DNA of 64,000 bases from NCBI GenBank assembly GCA_038146985.1, contig JAYQSQ010000017.1:166528-230527 (forward strand), written 5' to 3'. Shown piece after piece: positions 1 through 8,053 of this stretch. The notes beneath the pieces were generated by a model, which worked only from the letters and a program-made list of their open reading frames with translations, was not told the DNA's origin and searched no databases. Both the position numbers and the translations under genes were made by a program. The stretch is from JADHLJ01 sp038146985. GTDB lineage: Bacteria > Pseudomonadota > Alphaproteobacteria > Thalassobaculales > Thalassobaculaceae. Every line of letters starts with the position of its first letter. Position 1 is the first letter of the stretch.

Positions 1-1110
1 ACCACCGACACGGTCGACGCGGTGGCCCATAACACCACCACCGCGTTTACCTGTCCGGACCGGCTGGAGCGGGAATGGAAACAGCTGTTTCTCGGCATGC
101 CGCAATATGTCGGGCTGTCCGGGCGGATCGCGGAACCTGGCGACTTCATCACCAATGACGATCTCGGCGTTCCAATCCTGGTGACCCGGGACTATGACGG
201 CAAGGCTCGGGCCTATCTCAATGTCTGCCGGCATCGCGGCGCCCGCCTGGTAGAGGGCTGCGGCAAGGCGGGGCGCCGTTTCACCTGCCCGTATCACGGC
301 TGGACCTACGATACCAACGGTCACCTGATCGGCATTCCCGACCGGCGCAATTTCACCGGCGTCGAGCAGGCCCTTTACGGGCTGACGGAACTGCCGCTGG
401 AAGAGCGTCACGGCATGATCTGGGTGGCGCCGCGCCCCGAAATCTCCGCCGATCCCAGCCCCAATCTGGACGGGCTCGACGGCTGTCGAATTTCGGCTTC
501 GGAACCTATCACCACCACGACACCAGGGTCGGCCACTGGAAGATGAACTGGAAGATCGCGGTCGATACCTTCCTGGAGCCGTACCACTCCCGATCCTGCC
601 GCCCAAGGGACACGGTCGGGCCGATCTTCTTTCCCAACCTCTGCGTGGTCGACGGTTTCGGGCGAACCTTCGGGAGATCTTTCCGCGCCGGGGCATCGTC
701 GAGATGCACCCGAGGCAGGCGCCGAGGCGCACTGGGATCTGGTGACGCACTCGGCGATCGTCACCTGCTGTTCCCCAATATCGCCGTCGTGGTACAGATC
801 GACCATTATGAGATCTGGCGCATCTATCCGGTGGAAGGCAAACCGGACGAGTGCAAGGTCTACCTTAGATTCTACATCCCGAGCCGGCGACCACCGACAG
901 CGCCCAGGAGCACTGGAAGCGGAACCTGAATCTCGGTTCACGCACCGTCGAAATTCAAAGGACCCCGCCGGGAGGGCATTCAGTCCGGCATGTCCGGGCC
1001 CAGGACCGTATCGTCTATGGCCGGAATGAGCGGCCCTGCATCATTTGAAAAGCCCGCTGCCGAAGCGGTGGGAGCCGGCTGTAGCCGACCGACTTGGGAG
1101 TTTAAGATGA
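1..1110 (+). pseudogene. Rieske aromatic-ring-hydroxylating oxygenase alpha subunit, frameshifted, 5' end outside window
   Basis: This is the large subunit of a Rieske non-heme iron oxygenase, a family that hydroxylates or demethylates aromatic and related substrates. The frame is open from base 1, so the start lies upstream. A Rieske [2Fe-2S] site, Cys-X-His-X17-Cys-X2-His, is encoded at 226-297. The catalytic-domain start (NWKIAVDTFLEPYH) appears in a different frame from 543, and further family-like segments lie in other frames near 770-880 and 1005-1110. The second iron-ligand His of that motif is lost in a frameshift at about 590. The probable last codons run into TGA at 1108-1110, overlapping the ATG of the next gene. 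Several independent indels mean no full protein can be made from this sequence as given. The domain identity is secure; whether it is decay or sequence error is open. Confidence 0.8.
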
Positions 1111-1848
1111 CCGTCCACCCGCGGCTTTTCCAGACGCGCGGCGGTGATCACCGGCGGCGCCGGGAGCATCGACTCGCCGCCGCCCAGCGTCTGCATGCCA
1201 GCGGCGCTACAAAGGTCGCTCTGGGACATGGACGCGACCCTCGCCGAGATCGCGTCGGGCTTCAAGGGCGGTGTGGACGCCCAGGTCGTCGATGTCACCA
1301 ACTATGCGTCGGTCGAGGCCGCCGCCAGAATGATCACGCCGCCATGGGCGGTCTGGATATCTGGTCAACAGTGCCGGGGTCGCCGGACCGAACCACATGA
1401 CCTGGGAGTATCGGTCGAGGAATGGACCAAGGTCATCGATATTGACCTCAATGGCACCTTCATGTGCTGCCGCGCCGTACCCTTCATGCGGGAGCAAATT
1501 ACAGGCGCATCGTTAACATCGCCTCGATCGCCGGCAAGGAGGGGAACCCCCACCGCTTCGCCTACAGCGCCGCGAAGCAGGGTCATCGAGCTTCACCAAA
1601 GTCGCTCGGCAAGGAACTCGCCAACACGCCGATCACCGTCAATTGCATCACTCCGGCGGCGGTCCGCACCGAGATCTTCGACCAGATCAGCCAGGCGCAT
1701 ATTGACTTCATGCTCTCGAAAATCCCGATGGCCCGGTTCGGCCTGGTCGAGGAGATCGAGAACCTGATCGCCTGACTTTCCTCCTGAGGAATGCTCTTTC
1801 AGCACCGGTGCCGTTTTCGATATCTCTGGCGGCCGGGCGACCTACTGA
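1107..1848 (+). pseudogene. Short-chain dehydrogenase/reductase, frameshifted
   Basis: An SDR-type NAD(P)-dependent oxidoreductase in pieces. The ATG at 1107 overlaps the Rieske stop. The nucleotide-binding start (VITGGAGSI) is in frame 1 from about 1144. The central part continues to the VIDIDLNGTFMCCRAV stretch. The active-site region (IVNIASIAGKEG, then YSAAKQG as the Tyr-X3-Lys signature) is in frame 3 from about 1500. The typical C-terminal segment, CSFSTGAVFDISGGRATY and a TGA at 1846-1848, is back in frame 1. At least three frame changes are needed. Its total span of about 740 bases equals that of an intact SDR, so this is an indel-damaged full-length gene and not a truncated one. It probably acted with the preceding oxygenase, for instance on a diol or alcohol product; that is inference. 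Confidence 0.78.
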
Positions 1849-2280
1849 GGACGCTTCCCGACCGCCGAGCGAAGTCGCCGCCGTCCTGTTTGCCAATGAT
1901 GCGTTACCAACGCCTTCACCACCCGTGATCTGGGGCGCTGGAGGAACTTGTGGTCGCGGGAGGTGCCGGTCACATCTGCATCCGGGCTGGGCGCCGCTCG
2001 CCGGGTACGACGCGGTGATGCAAGTTGGGCGAATATCCTGTCGACCCAGGCTCTCCGTCATAAGCTGCCAGGGCTGAAGCGCATTCTGTCGATGATGTGT
2101 TTCGTCGCCTGCTATGAGCTGATCGGCCAGGGCGCTCGCTCGTGGCCACCAATATCTTCGTCAAGGAAGCCGGCGGCTGGAAGATGGTGCACCACCAGGC
2201 TTCCCGCCGCGCACGTCCGCCAACGCCAGGCAACGCACCAAAGGCACCTGCAATGGCTCGGGATGTCCCATGCCCGTTGA
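1843..2280 (+). pseudogene. SnoaL-like / NTF2-fold protein, frameshifted
   Basis: Fragments in different frames resemble a small NTF2-fold SnoaL-like protein (DUF4440/SnoaL_3 type): EVAAVLFANDA in frame 2 at about 1869, HPGWAPLAGYDAVMQ at about 1980-2025, then VATNIFVKEAGGWKMVHHQAS at about 2140-2203. The last motif, hydrophobic strand followed by GW.M.HHQAS, is typical of the C-terminal strand of this family. The likely stop is TGA at 2278-2280, next to the ATG of the downstream monooxygenase. No clean start codon is visible; the reading TEDAS after 1845 suggests that the start bases have been lost. The substrate cannot be told. It sits in the same broken run as the Rieske oxygenase and SDR. 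Confidence 0.6.
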
Positions 2281-2316
2281 AGCCGATCGGCTGGATCGCC
2301 GCAGATCTCCTCCGAG

Positions 2317-3333
2317 ATGATCCCGCCGCAAGGCCCGGTCTTCGACGCCGAAACCGTGGCCGAGACCGCACGAATTCACGAACGTGGTGGTTTCGACCGG
2401 GTCCTGATCGGCTATTTCAGCGACGCTCCCGACGGCTTCATGATCGGCGCCCAGGCGGCGATGGTGACCGAAAGGCTGAGCTTCCTGCTGGCCCACCGGC
2501 CCGGCTTCGTAGCCCCGCCGCTGGCGGCCCGCAAGCTCGCGACCCTGGACCAGCTCTCTGGCGGCCGCCTGGCGGTGCACATCATCGCCGGCGGCAGCGA
2601 TGCGGATCAGGCCAGGGACGCCGACCATTCCGACCACGCCATGCGCTACCGCCGCTCGACGGAATACATCCAGCTGCTACGCAAGACCTGGACCGCCGAC
2701 GCGCCCTTCGACCATGAGGGTGAATTCTATCGGACCAGGGGCACCTACTCGGCGATCCGCTGCGTCCAGCAGCCGCATATCCCGATCTATGGCGGCGGCG
2801 GTTCCGACGCGGCGATCGCCGCCCTGGCGCCGGAGTTGGACGTCTTCATGCTCTGGGGAGAGCCCTTGAAGGAGACCGCCGATTTCATGAAACGCGTCAC
2901 CGACGGCTCAAGGGGCCGCAATCCGAGTTTCAGCCTGTCGACCCGGCCCATTCTGGCCGAAACCGAGGACAAGGCCTGGGACCGGGCGCACGAGATTCAC
3001 CGCCGGGTGATGGAGATGCGTGGCGGCGTCCCGGCTCCGCGTCCGGAGAATGTCGGCTCCCAGCGTCTGCTGGCCGCCGCCGCCGAGGGCGAGGTGCATG
3101 ACAGGTGCCTATGGACCAGGCTTGCGGTCGCCACCGGCGCGCGCGGCAATTCGACGGCCCTGGTCGGCACCCCGGATACCGTGGCCGAAGCGATGGTGGA
3201 ATACTACAAGCTCGGTGCCACAAGCCTGCTGATCCGAGGCTATGACCCACGCCCCGATGCCGAGCAATACGGCGCCGAGCTGATCCCCCGGGTGCGGGAA
3301 CTGGTCGCCAAGGTCGATGCGGGGAGGGCGTGA
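2317..3333 (+). CDS. LLM class flavin-dependent monooxygenase, SsuD-like; N-terminus frameshifted
   Basis: A bacterial-luciferase-like TIM-barrel oxygenase that uses reduced flavin and O2, closest in style to the alkanesulfonate monooxygenase SsuD group. Recognisable stretches are FDRVLIGYFSDAPDGF, LAHRPGF, TLDQLSGGRLAVHII and the C-terminal LVGTPDTVAEAMVEYY. The ATG at 2317 begins inside the family's first strand. The missing residues (PIGWIAAQ) can be read just upstream, from the ATG at 2272, but only with a one-base insertion and a two-base deletion allowed. So the true protein is about 15 residues longer and the 5' end shares the indel problem of the preceding genes. From 2317 the 338-codon frame is clean to a TGA. 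The substrate is unknown; a sulfonate or other carbon-sulfur compound is possible. Confidence 0.8.
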   Translation: MIPPQGPVFDAETVAETARIHERGGFDRVLIGYFSDAPDGFMIGAQAAMVTERLSFLLAHRPGFVAPPLAARKLATLDQLSGGRLAVHIIAGGSDADQARDADHSDHAMRYRRSTEYIQLLRKTWTADAPFDHEGEFYRTRGTYSAIRCVQQPHIPIYGGGGSDAAIAALAPELDVFMLWGEPLKETADFMKRVTDGSRGRNPSFSLSTRPILAETEDKAWDRAHEIHRRVMEMRGGVPAPRPENVGSQRLLAAAAEGEVHDRCLWTRLAVATGARGNSTALVGTPDTVAEAMVEYYKLGATSLLIRGYDPRPDAEQYGAELIPRVRELVAKVDAGRA

Positions 3334-3377
3334 GTTCAGGTTTGGTTTTGCGTACTTAATTTGAAGGTTTCTCCGTC

Positions 3378-3464
3378 GCCCTCGCGTATGCGGGGGCCTC
3401 AAAGGGCATGGTTAAAAAGCACACAATTGGTCAGATGTATCGAGGTCCCCGCCTGCGCGGGGAC
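3378..3464. repeat. Two REP-like GC palindromes between genes
   Basis: Two hairpin-forming palindromes lie in the 220-base gap between the LLM gene and the epoxide hydrolase gene. The first is at 3378-3397 (8-bp arms around GTAT, one mismatch). The second is perfect at 3445-3464 (GTCCCCGC CTGC GCGGGGAC). Similar 20-base palindromes with 8-bp arms and a 4-base loop recur at 40231, 40271 and 50104, always outside genes, so they look like members of a repetitive extragenic palindrome family. No T-run follows them, which argues against simple terminators. Confidence 0.6.
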
Positions 3465-3553
3465 GACGAATTCTTGTCCCACACCACGCCTGCATGGATC
3501 ATCCGCACGATACGCGATAGCTTCCAGCATCCCCGTTTTCAGGAGACCCTCCG

Positions 3554-4714
3554 ATGACTCTTCGGCAACCTTATGATCCCTCGGTCCTGCCCGCCGGCAT
3601 CCGCTCCCGGCACGTGGATAATTCCAACGGCCTGGTGATGCATGTGCTGGAGGCCGGGTATGAGACGCCGAACCGTCCGGCGCTCCTGCTGCTGCATGGG
3701 TTTCCCGAACTGGCCTTCAGTTGGCGGCGGGTCATGCCGGCGCTGGCGGAGGCCGGCTATCACGTCTTCGCGCCGGATCTGAGGGGGTATGGCCGGACCC
3801 TGGGCTGGGGCCCGGTTGGCTATGACGACGACATGGGCCCGTTCCGCCTGCTGAACACGGTCCGCGACGCGCTCGGTATCCTGAGGGCCATGGGCCACGA
3901 GACCGCCGCCGCCGTGGTCGGCCATGACTACGGCTCCTCCGTCGCGGCCTGGTCGGCACTGGTGCGCCCGGACGTCTTCAAGTCCTGCGTGCTGATGAGC
4001 GCGCCTTTCGAGGGCCCGCCCGATCTGCCCGTTGCCGGCGCTCCCGCCAAACCCGCCGGCCCGGATATCCATGAAGCGATGGCGGCGCTGGCCCGGCCAC
4101 GCAAGCACTATCACTGGTACTATTCCACCCGGCCCGCCAATACGGACATGACCGACTGTCCCCAGGGCTTGCGTGACTTCCTGCGCGCCTACTACCACCA
4201 CAAGAGCGCGGACTGGAAAGCCAACAAGCCGCATCGGCTGGAGGCCTGGCGGGCGGATCAGTTGGAGAAGATGCCGACCTACTACATCATGGATCTTGCC
4301 GACACGATGCCCGAGGCGGTCGGCAAGGAGATGCCCAGCGCCGCCGAGATCGCCGGCAATGCCTGGCTGCCGGACAAGGACCTCGCGGTCTATGTGGAGG
4401 AGTATACCCGCAACGGCTTCCAGGGCGGGCTCAACTGGTACCGGCGCGGCACCACCGGTTTCGATACCGCGGAGCTTCAGACCTTCGCGGGATGGACCAT
4501 CGACGTGCCGAGCTTGTTCATTTCCGGTACCAGCGATTGGGGGGTCTATCAGCGCCCCGGCGTCGCCGAAAAGATGAACGGCACGGTGTGCACGGACATG
4601 CGCAGCTTTCACCTGATCGAGGGCGCCGGACACTGGGTACAGCAGGAACAGCCGGAGGAGACCTGCCGGCTGTTGCTCGATTTCCTGAAAGATGCCGGAA
4701 CCGGCGTGAAATAG
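3554..4714 (+). CDS. Alpha/beta hydrolase, epoxide hydrolase type
   Basis: A 386-residue alpha/beta-hydrolase. HGFPE at residues 48-52 forms the oxyanion region. The nucleophile elbow VGHDYGS has Asp125 in place of Ser, which marks the epoxide hydrolase/haloalkane dehalogenase branch. The catalytic His is in GAGHW (His360). HGFPE together with a large cap domain (residues about 140-290) favours epoxide hydrolase over dehalogenase. The start is the ATG at 3554, with AGGAG 8-10 bases upstream. It would open an epoxide to a diol, and neighbouring LLM and 2-oxoglutarate oxygenases could supply such epoxides; that link is inference. The gene ends one base before the convergent TauD-like gene. Confidence 0.85.
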   Translation: MTLRQPYDPSVLPAGIRSRHVDNSNGLVMHVLEAGYETPNRPALLLLHGFPELAFSWRRVMPALAEAGYHVFAPDLRGYGRTLGWGPVGYDDDMGPFRLLNTVRDALGILRAMGHETAAAVVGHDYGSSVAAWSALVRPDVFKSCVLMSAPFEGPPDLPVAGAPAKPAGPDIHEAMAALARPRKHYHWYYSTRPANTDMTDCPQGLRDFLRAYYHHKSADWKANKPHRLEAWRADQLEKMPTYYIMDLADTMPEAVGKEMPSAAEIAGNAWLPDKDLAVYVEEYTRNGFQGGLNWYRRGTTGFDTAELQTFAGWTIDVPSLFISGTSDWGVYQRPGVAEKMNGTVCTDMRSFHLIEGAGHWVQQEQPEETCRLLLDFLKDAGTGVK

Positions 4715-4715
4715 C

Positions 4716-5567
4716 CTAGCCGAGCGCCTCGCCCTCAAGGGTGATCCGGTGCATCAGCCGGCGCTCGCCATGGTAGTCGTTGACCGCCTGATGCCAGGTC
4801 GCCCGGTTGTCCCAGAAAGCGAGAGAGCCCGGCTTCCATTGGAAGCGGCAAGTGAATTCCGGCCGGCTCGCATGGGCGTAGAGATAGCTGAGCAGCGGTT
4901 TGGATTCCTCGTCGGTCCAGCCTTCGAAACCCAGCGTGAAGGCGGGGTTGACATAGAGCGCCTCACGGCCTGACAGCGGATGGGTGATGATCACCGGGTG
5001 CACCGCGTCCTGGGTCGCGAGTTCGGGGTTCTTGATCCGCCCGACGGTATCATCGTCCCGCGTCGCCCGGCTCGCGCCGAAGACATGACGGCTGGAATGG
5101 CGGGCTCGCAGGCCACGCAGCGTGTCTTTCAGCCCATCCGAAAGAGTTTCGAAGGCCAGATACATGCTGGCGAACTGGGTATCGCCGCCCTTGGAAGGCA
5201 CCTCGTGGGCATAAAGCATCGACCCCAGGGCCGGCTCGACATCGTAGGTGTGGTCGGTGTGCCAGCCGCCGCCGATATTGTTCTTCTGCTCCGGCTCCTT
5301 CAGAACCATGGCGATCTTCGGATGGCCTTCGACATGGGTGAAGAACCGGTTGATGTTGATCGGCGCCCACCGCTCCGCGAAGGCGATGTGCTGTTCCGGG
5401 GTCAGCGTCTGGTCACGGAAGAAGATCACGCCGTTATCCCTGAATACGTCGCGGATCTCGGCGAACTGATGATTCGACAGGTCCTTGGACAGATCGACGC
5501 CATGGATCTCTGCGCCGAGCGCACCGGCGATCGGGCGCACCTCAATGGTCTCGTAGGTCCCGGACAT
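4716..5567 (-). CDS. TauD/TfdA-family 2-oxoglutarate dioxygenase
   Basis: A 283-residue Fe(II)/2-oxoglutarate dioxygenase. The facial triad is visible as His103-X-Asp105 in GGWHTDHTYD and His259 in NRATWHQAVNDY; the 2-oxoglutarate-binding Arg lies in the following ERRLMHR. The family member TauD releases sulfite from taurine and TfdA attacks phenoxyacetates; the substrate here cannot be named. The chosen start is the ATG at 5567, preceded by AGAGG, which gives the usual family N-terminus (ETIEVRPIAGALGAEIHGVD). A longer in-frame reading to 5705 adds residues unlike the family. It faces the epoxide hydrolase gene tail to tail and is divergent from the Cache-domain gene. Confidence 0.9.
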   Translation of the reverse strand: MSGTYETIEVRPIAGALGAEIHGVDLSKDLSNHQFAEIRDVFRDNGVIFFRDQTLTPEQHIAFAERWAPININRFFTHVEGHPKIAMVLKEPEQKNNIGGGWHTDHTYDVEPALGSMLYAHEVPSKGGDTQFASMYLAFETLSDGLKDTLRGLRARHSSRHVFGASRATRDDDTVGRIKNPELATQDAVHPVIITHPLSGREALYVNPAFTLGFEGWTDEESKPLLSYLYAHASRPEFTCRFQWKPGSLAFWDNRATWHQAVNDYHGERRLMHRITLEGEALG

Positions 5568-5734
5568 GGCGTTACCTCTTCGCGGATTGAATCTCGTCCA
5601 TCTTTTAAGCGCCGCCCGCCAACCCGGCAAGAGGCCGTGCGCACGCCCTCTTGAACGCCGTTCCCCGATTACGCAGTTTTGCTCGAAACGAACAGGCGCT
5701 AGCATTCACGACCGAGGCAACCCGAGGCACGCGC

Positions 5735-6229
5735 ATGCGGCTGATGGCGAGAACGGCTTTCTTGCTGGGCTTCCTGACTCTCGTCGCATCGGCGACGACG
5801 TTCACGCAAGCATCGGCGCAAGCCCGTTGCCAGGCGGCGAGCCTGGAGGAGGCCAAGGCCCTGGCGGTCAAGGCGGCCAAGGCTCTGGTTGATCTGGGGC
5901 CTGAAAAGGCCTTCCGCCGTTTCAGCGATCCCGAGGATGAGTTTATCGATCGCGATCTCTATGTCTTCGTCATCGATCTCGGCGGCCGGATCTGGTTCAA
6001 CGCGGTTTTTCCGACGGCTCCCGGCAGCAATATCCTCGGATCGCGTGATTCCAACGGACGGTATTTCATCCAGGACATGATCAGAACGGCTCGAACCAAG
6101 GGAGAGGGTTGGGTCGAATACGAATGGCTGAGCCCCTGCACCGGCGAAATGTCGCCGAAAACGGCCTATGCGGTCCGCGTCGGCCCGGTTCTGGTGGCCG
6201 TCGGGGCCTACGGCGTCGTCAGCCTGTAG
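5735..6229 (+). CDS. Exported single-Cache-domain protein
   Basis: About 164 residues. The start at 5735 gives a clear signal peptide: MRLMARTAF, a hydrophobic core, then a cut near ASAQA/RCQ. The rest matches a single Cache domain: a long first helix (EEAKALAVKAAKAL), the GPEKAFRRFSDP stretch, the FVIDLGGRIWFN strand pair, GSNILGSRDSNGR and the C-terminal GEGWVEYEWLSP. Such domains bind small ligands in the periplasm. There is no transmembrane helix after the domain and no signalling module, so it is a free periplasmic binding protein or partner of another receptor. An alternative start at 5744 keeps the signal peptide. Promoter space is shared with the divergent TauD-like gene. Confidence 0.75.
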   Translation: MRLMARTAFLLGFLTLVASATTFTQASAQARCQAASLEEAKALAVKAAKALVDLGPEKAFRRFSDPEDEFIDRDLYVFVIDLGGRIWFNAVFPTAPGSNILGSRDSNGRYFIQDMIRTARTKGEGWVEYEWLSPCTGEMSPKTAYAVRVGPVLVAVGAYGVVSL

Positions 6230-6328
6230 AGGCGCTTACTCCGTCGACGGCCATTTGCAAGATCCGCCGAGACGCAGCAAACTCCCGCCGCGTCATTTCG
6301 GCTTGAAGCCTTCCTCGGGAGATCGGTG

Positions 6329-7093
6329 ATGTCTTTGTTTGATCTAAGCGACCGCGTCGCAGCGGTGACCGGCGGCAACGGCGGTATCGGTCTCGGCATG
6401 GCCGAGGGCCTGGCCGGAGCCGGGGCGTCGATCCTGGTGGTCGGGCGCAACGAGGAGAAGAACACCGAGGCGGTCGCCAAGCTGCGCAGGCTCGGCGTGA
6501 AGGCGGAGGCCTTCGTCATGGATGTTACCGAGCCGAGCGCCGGGACCGACATGGTAGCGGCGGCGGAAAAGCAATTCGGCCGTCTCGACATCCTGGTCAA
6601 CAATGCCGGCAGCAATATCCGCAAGCCGCCGGAGGATTTCACGCCGGAGGAATGGCGCTGGGTGCTCGAGACAAATCTGACCAGCGCTTTCCTGTGCAGC
6701 CAGGCCGCCTATCCAGCGCTGAAACGCGCCGGCGGTGGCAAGATCATCAATATCGGCTCGATGTATTCCCTGTTTGGCGCACCTTTCGTCGCCGCCTACG
6801 CCACCAGCAAGGGTGGCATGGTGCAGATGACCAAGTCCCTCGCCGCCGCCTGGGCCAAGGACAATATCCAGGTGAACTGCGTGCTGCCGGGCTGGATCGA
6901 TACCGAATTGACGCGCCGGGCGCGAGAGCAGATCGACGGGCTGTATGAGCGCCAGCTCGCTCGGATGCCGGCCGGCCGTTGGGGCACGCCGGAGGATCAC
7001 GCCGGCGTCGCGGTGTTTCTGGCAAGCCGTGCCTCGGACTACATCACCGGCATTTCCGTTCCCGTCGACGGCGGCTTCTCGATCTCCGGCTAG
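6329..7093 (+). CDS. SDR family oxidoreductase
   Basis: A classical SDR of 254 residues: TGGNGGIG nucleotide-binding motif, NNAG motif, active-site Ser in NIGSMYS and the YATSK Tyr-X3-Lys pair, ending in the common SVPVDGGFSISG tail. It resembles glucose 1-dehydrogenase or 2-deoxy-gluconate 3-dehydrogenase-like members, but substrate specificity in SDRs cannot be read from sequence. The ATG at 6329 is chosen; a GTG directly before it (6326) is also possible, with GGGAGA upstream. It is followed by a second SDR gene 195 bases downstream in the same direction. Confidence 0.88.
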   Translation: MSLFDLSDRVAAVTGGNGGIGLGMAEGLAGAGASILVVGRNEEKNTEAVAKLRRLGVKAEAFVMDVTEPSAGTDMVAAAEKQFGRLDILVNNAGSNIRKPPEDFTPEEWRWVLETNLTSAFLCSQAAYPALKRAGGGKIINIGSMYSLFGAPFVAAYATSKGGMVQMTKSLAAAWAKDNIQVNCVLPGWIDTELTRRAREQIDGLYERQLARMPAGRWGTPEDHAGVAVFLASRASDYITGISVPVDGGFSISG

Positions 7094-7287
7094 CGCGAGT
7101 GGTCACTGCGGATAAGCCGCCGACGGATTTTGGCGCTCAAGGCAAAGCCACGGGAGAAGAGGCCGGCGGATCGCCTCCATAATCACTTCAGCCTAGGCCC
7201 GACGCCTTTCCGGTTGATGGTGCGGGCCGCGCGACGCTGCTGTATGGTTTGCTCAATCTTGAACTCGCTTGGGGAGGGAACCGCGCC

Positions 7288-8046
7288 ATGAACGGGCAAG
7301 GTAAGATCGCGATCATCACGGGCGCCGGTACCGGTGTCGGCAAGGCGGCGGCGGTGGCTCTGGCCGCCGACGGCTGGACGGTGGTTCTAGCGGGACGCCG
7401 ACGGGAGCCGCTGGATGAGACTGTCAAGCAGATCCAAGCCGCCGGCGGCACGGCGGAGGCGGTACCGACGGATGCCGCCGACCAGGCTTCGGTCCGCGCG
7501 CTCTTCAAGGGAGTGAAGGACCGCCATGGCCGCCTCGACCTTCTCTTCAACAACGCTGGCACCAATGCGCCGGGCATCCCGCTCGAGGAGCTGACGCTGG
7601 AACAGTGGCAGGGTGTGGTGAACGTCAACCTCACCGGCGTTTTCCTGTGCACCCAGGAAGCCTTCAAGCTGATGAAGGAGCAGAGCCCGAGGGGTGGGCG
7701 GATCATCAACAACGGCTCGATTTCCGCGCATGTGCCGCGGCCGAACTCGGCACCCTATACCGCAACCAAGCACGCGGTGACGGGTCTGACCCGGTCAACC
7801 TCGCTGGACGGGCGGAAATACGATATCGCCTGCGGTCAGATCGATATCGGCAATGCCCTGACCGAGATGGCGGCGCGGATGACCAAGGGCGTTCCCCAGG
7901 CCGATGGAACCACAAAGGTGGAACCGGTGATGGACGTCTCGAATGTCGGCGCCACGATCGTCTACATGGCAAGCCTGCCGCCCGAGGCCAATGCCCAGTT
8001 CGTCACCGTCATGGCGACGAACATGCCGTTTATCGGACGTGGTTGA
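7288..8046 (+). CDS. SDR family oxidoreductase
   Basis: A 252-residue SDR: TGAGTGVG cofactor loop, NNAG, Ser in NNGSISAHV and YTATK as the catalytic pair. The C-terminal end (VYMASLPPEANAQFVTVMATNMP) is a variant seen in a subgroup of SDRs that lacks the usual VDGG ending. Start is the ATG at 7288, with a strong GGGGAGGG 10 bases upstream. The gene ends 7 bases before the convergent Lon-like protease gene. Substrate not predictable. Confidence 0.87.
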   Translation: MNGQGKIAIITGAGTGVGKAAAVALAADGWTVVLAGRRREPLDETVKQIQAAGGTAEAVPTDAADQASVRALFKGVKDRHGRLDLLFNNAGTNAPGIPLEELTLEQWQGVVNVNLTGVFLCTQEAFKLMKEQSPRGGRIINNGSISAHVPRPNSAPYTATKHAVTGLTRSTSLDGRKYDIACGQIDIGNALTEMAARMTKGVPQADGTTKVEPVMDVSNVGATIVYMASLPPEANAQFVTVMATNMPFIGRG

Positions 8047-8053
8047 GGTCCGT

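Noticed and set aside
3539..4738. Long antisense frame of about 400 codons opposite the epoxide hydrolase
   Set aside because: GC-rich shadow of the real gene; no start signal and no family features.
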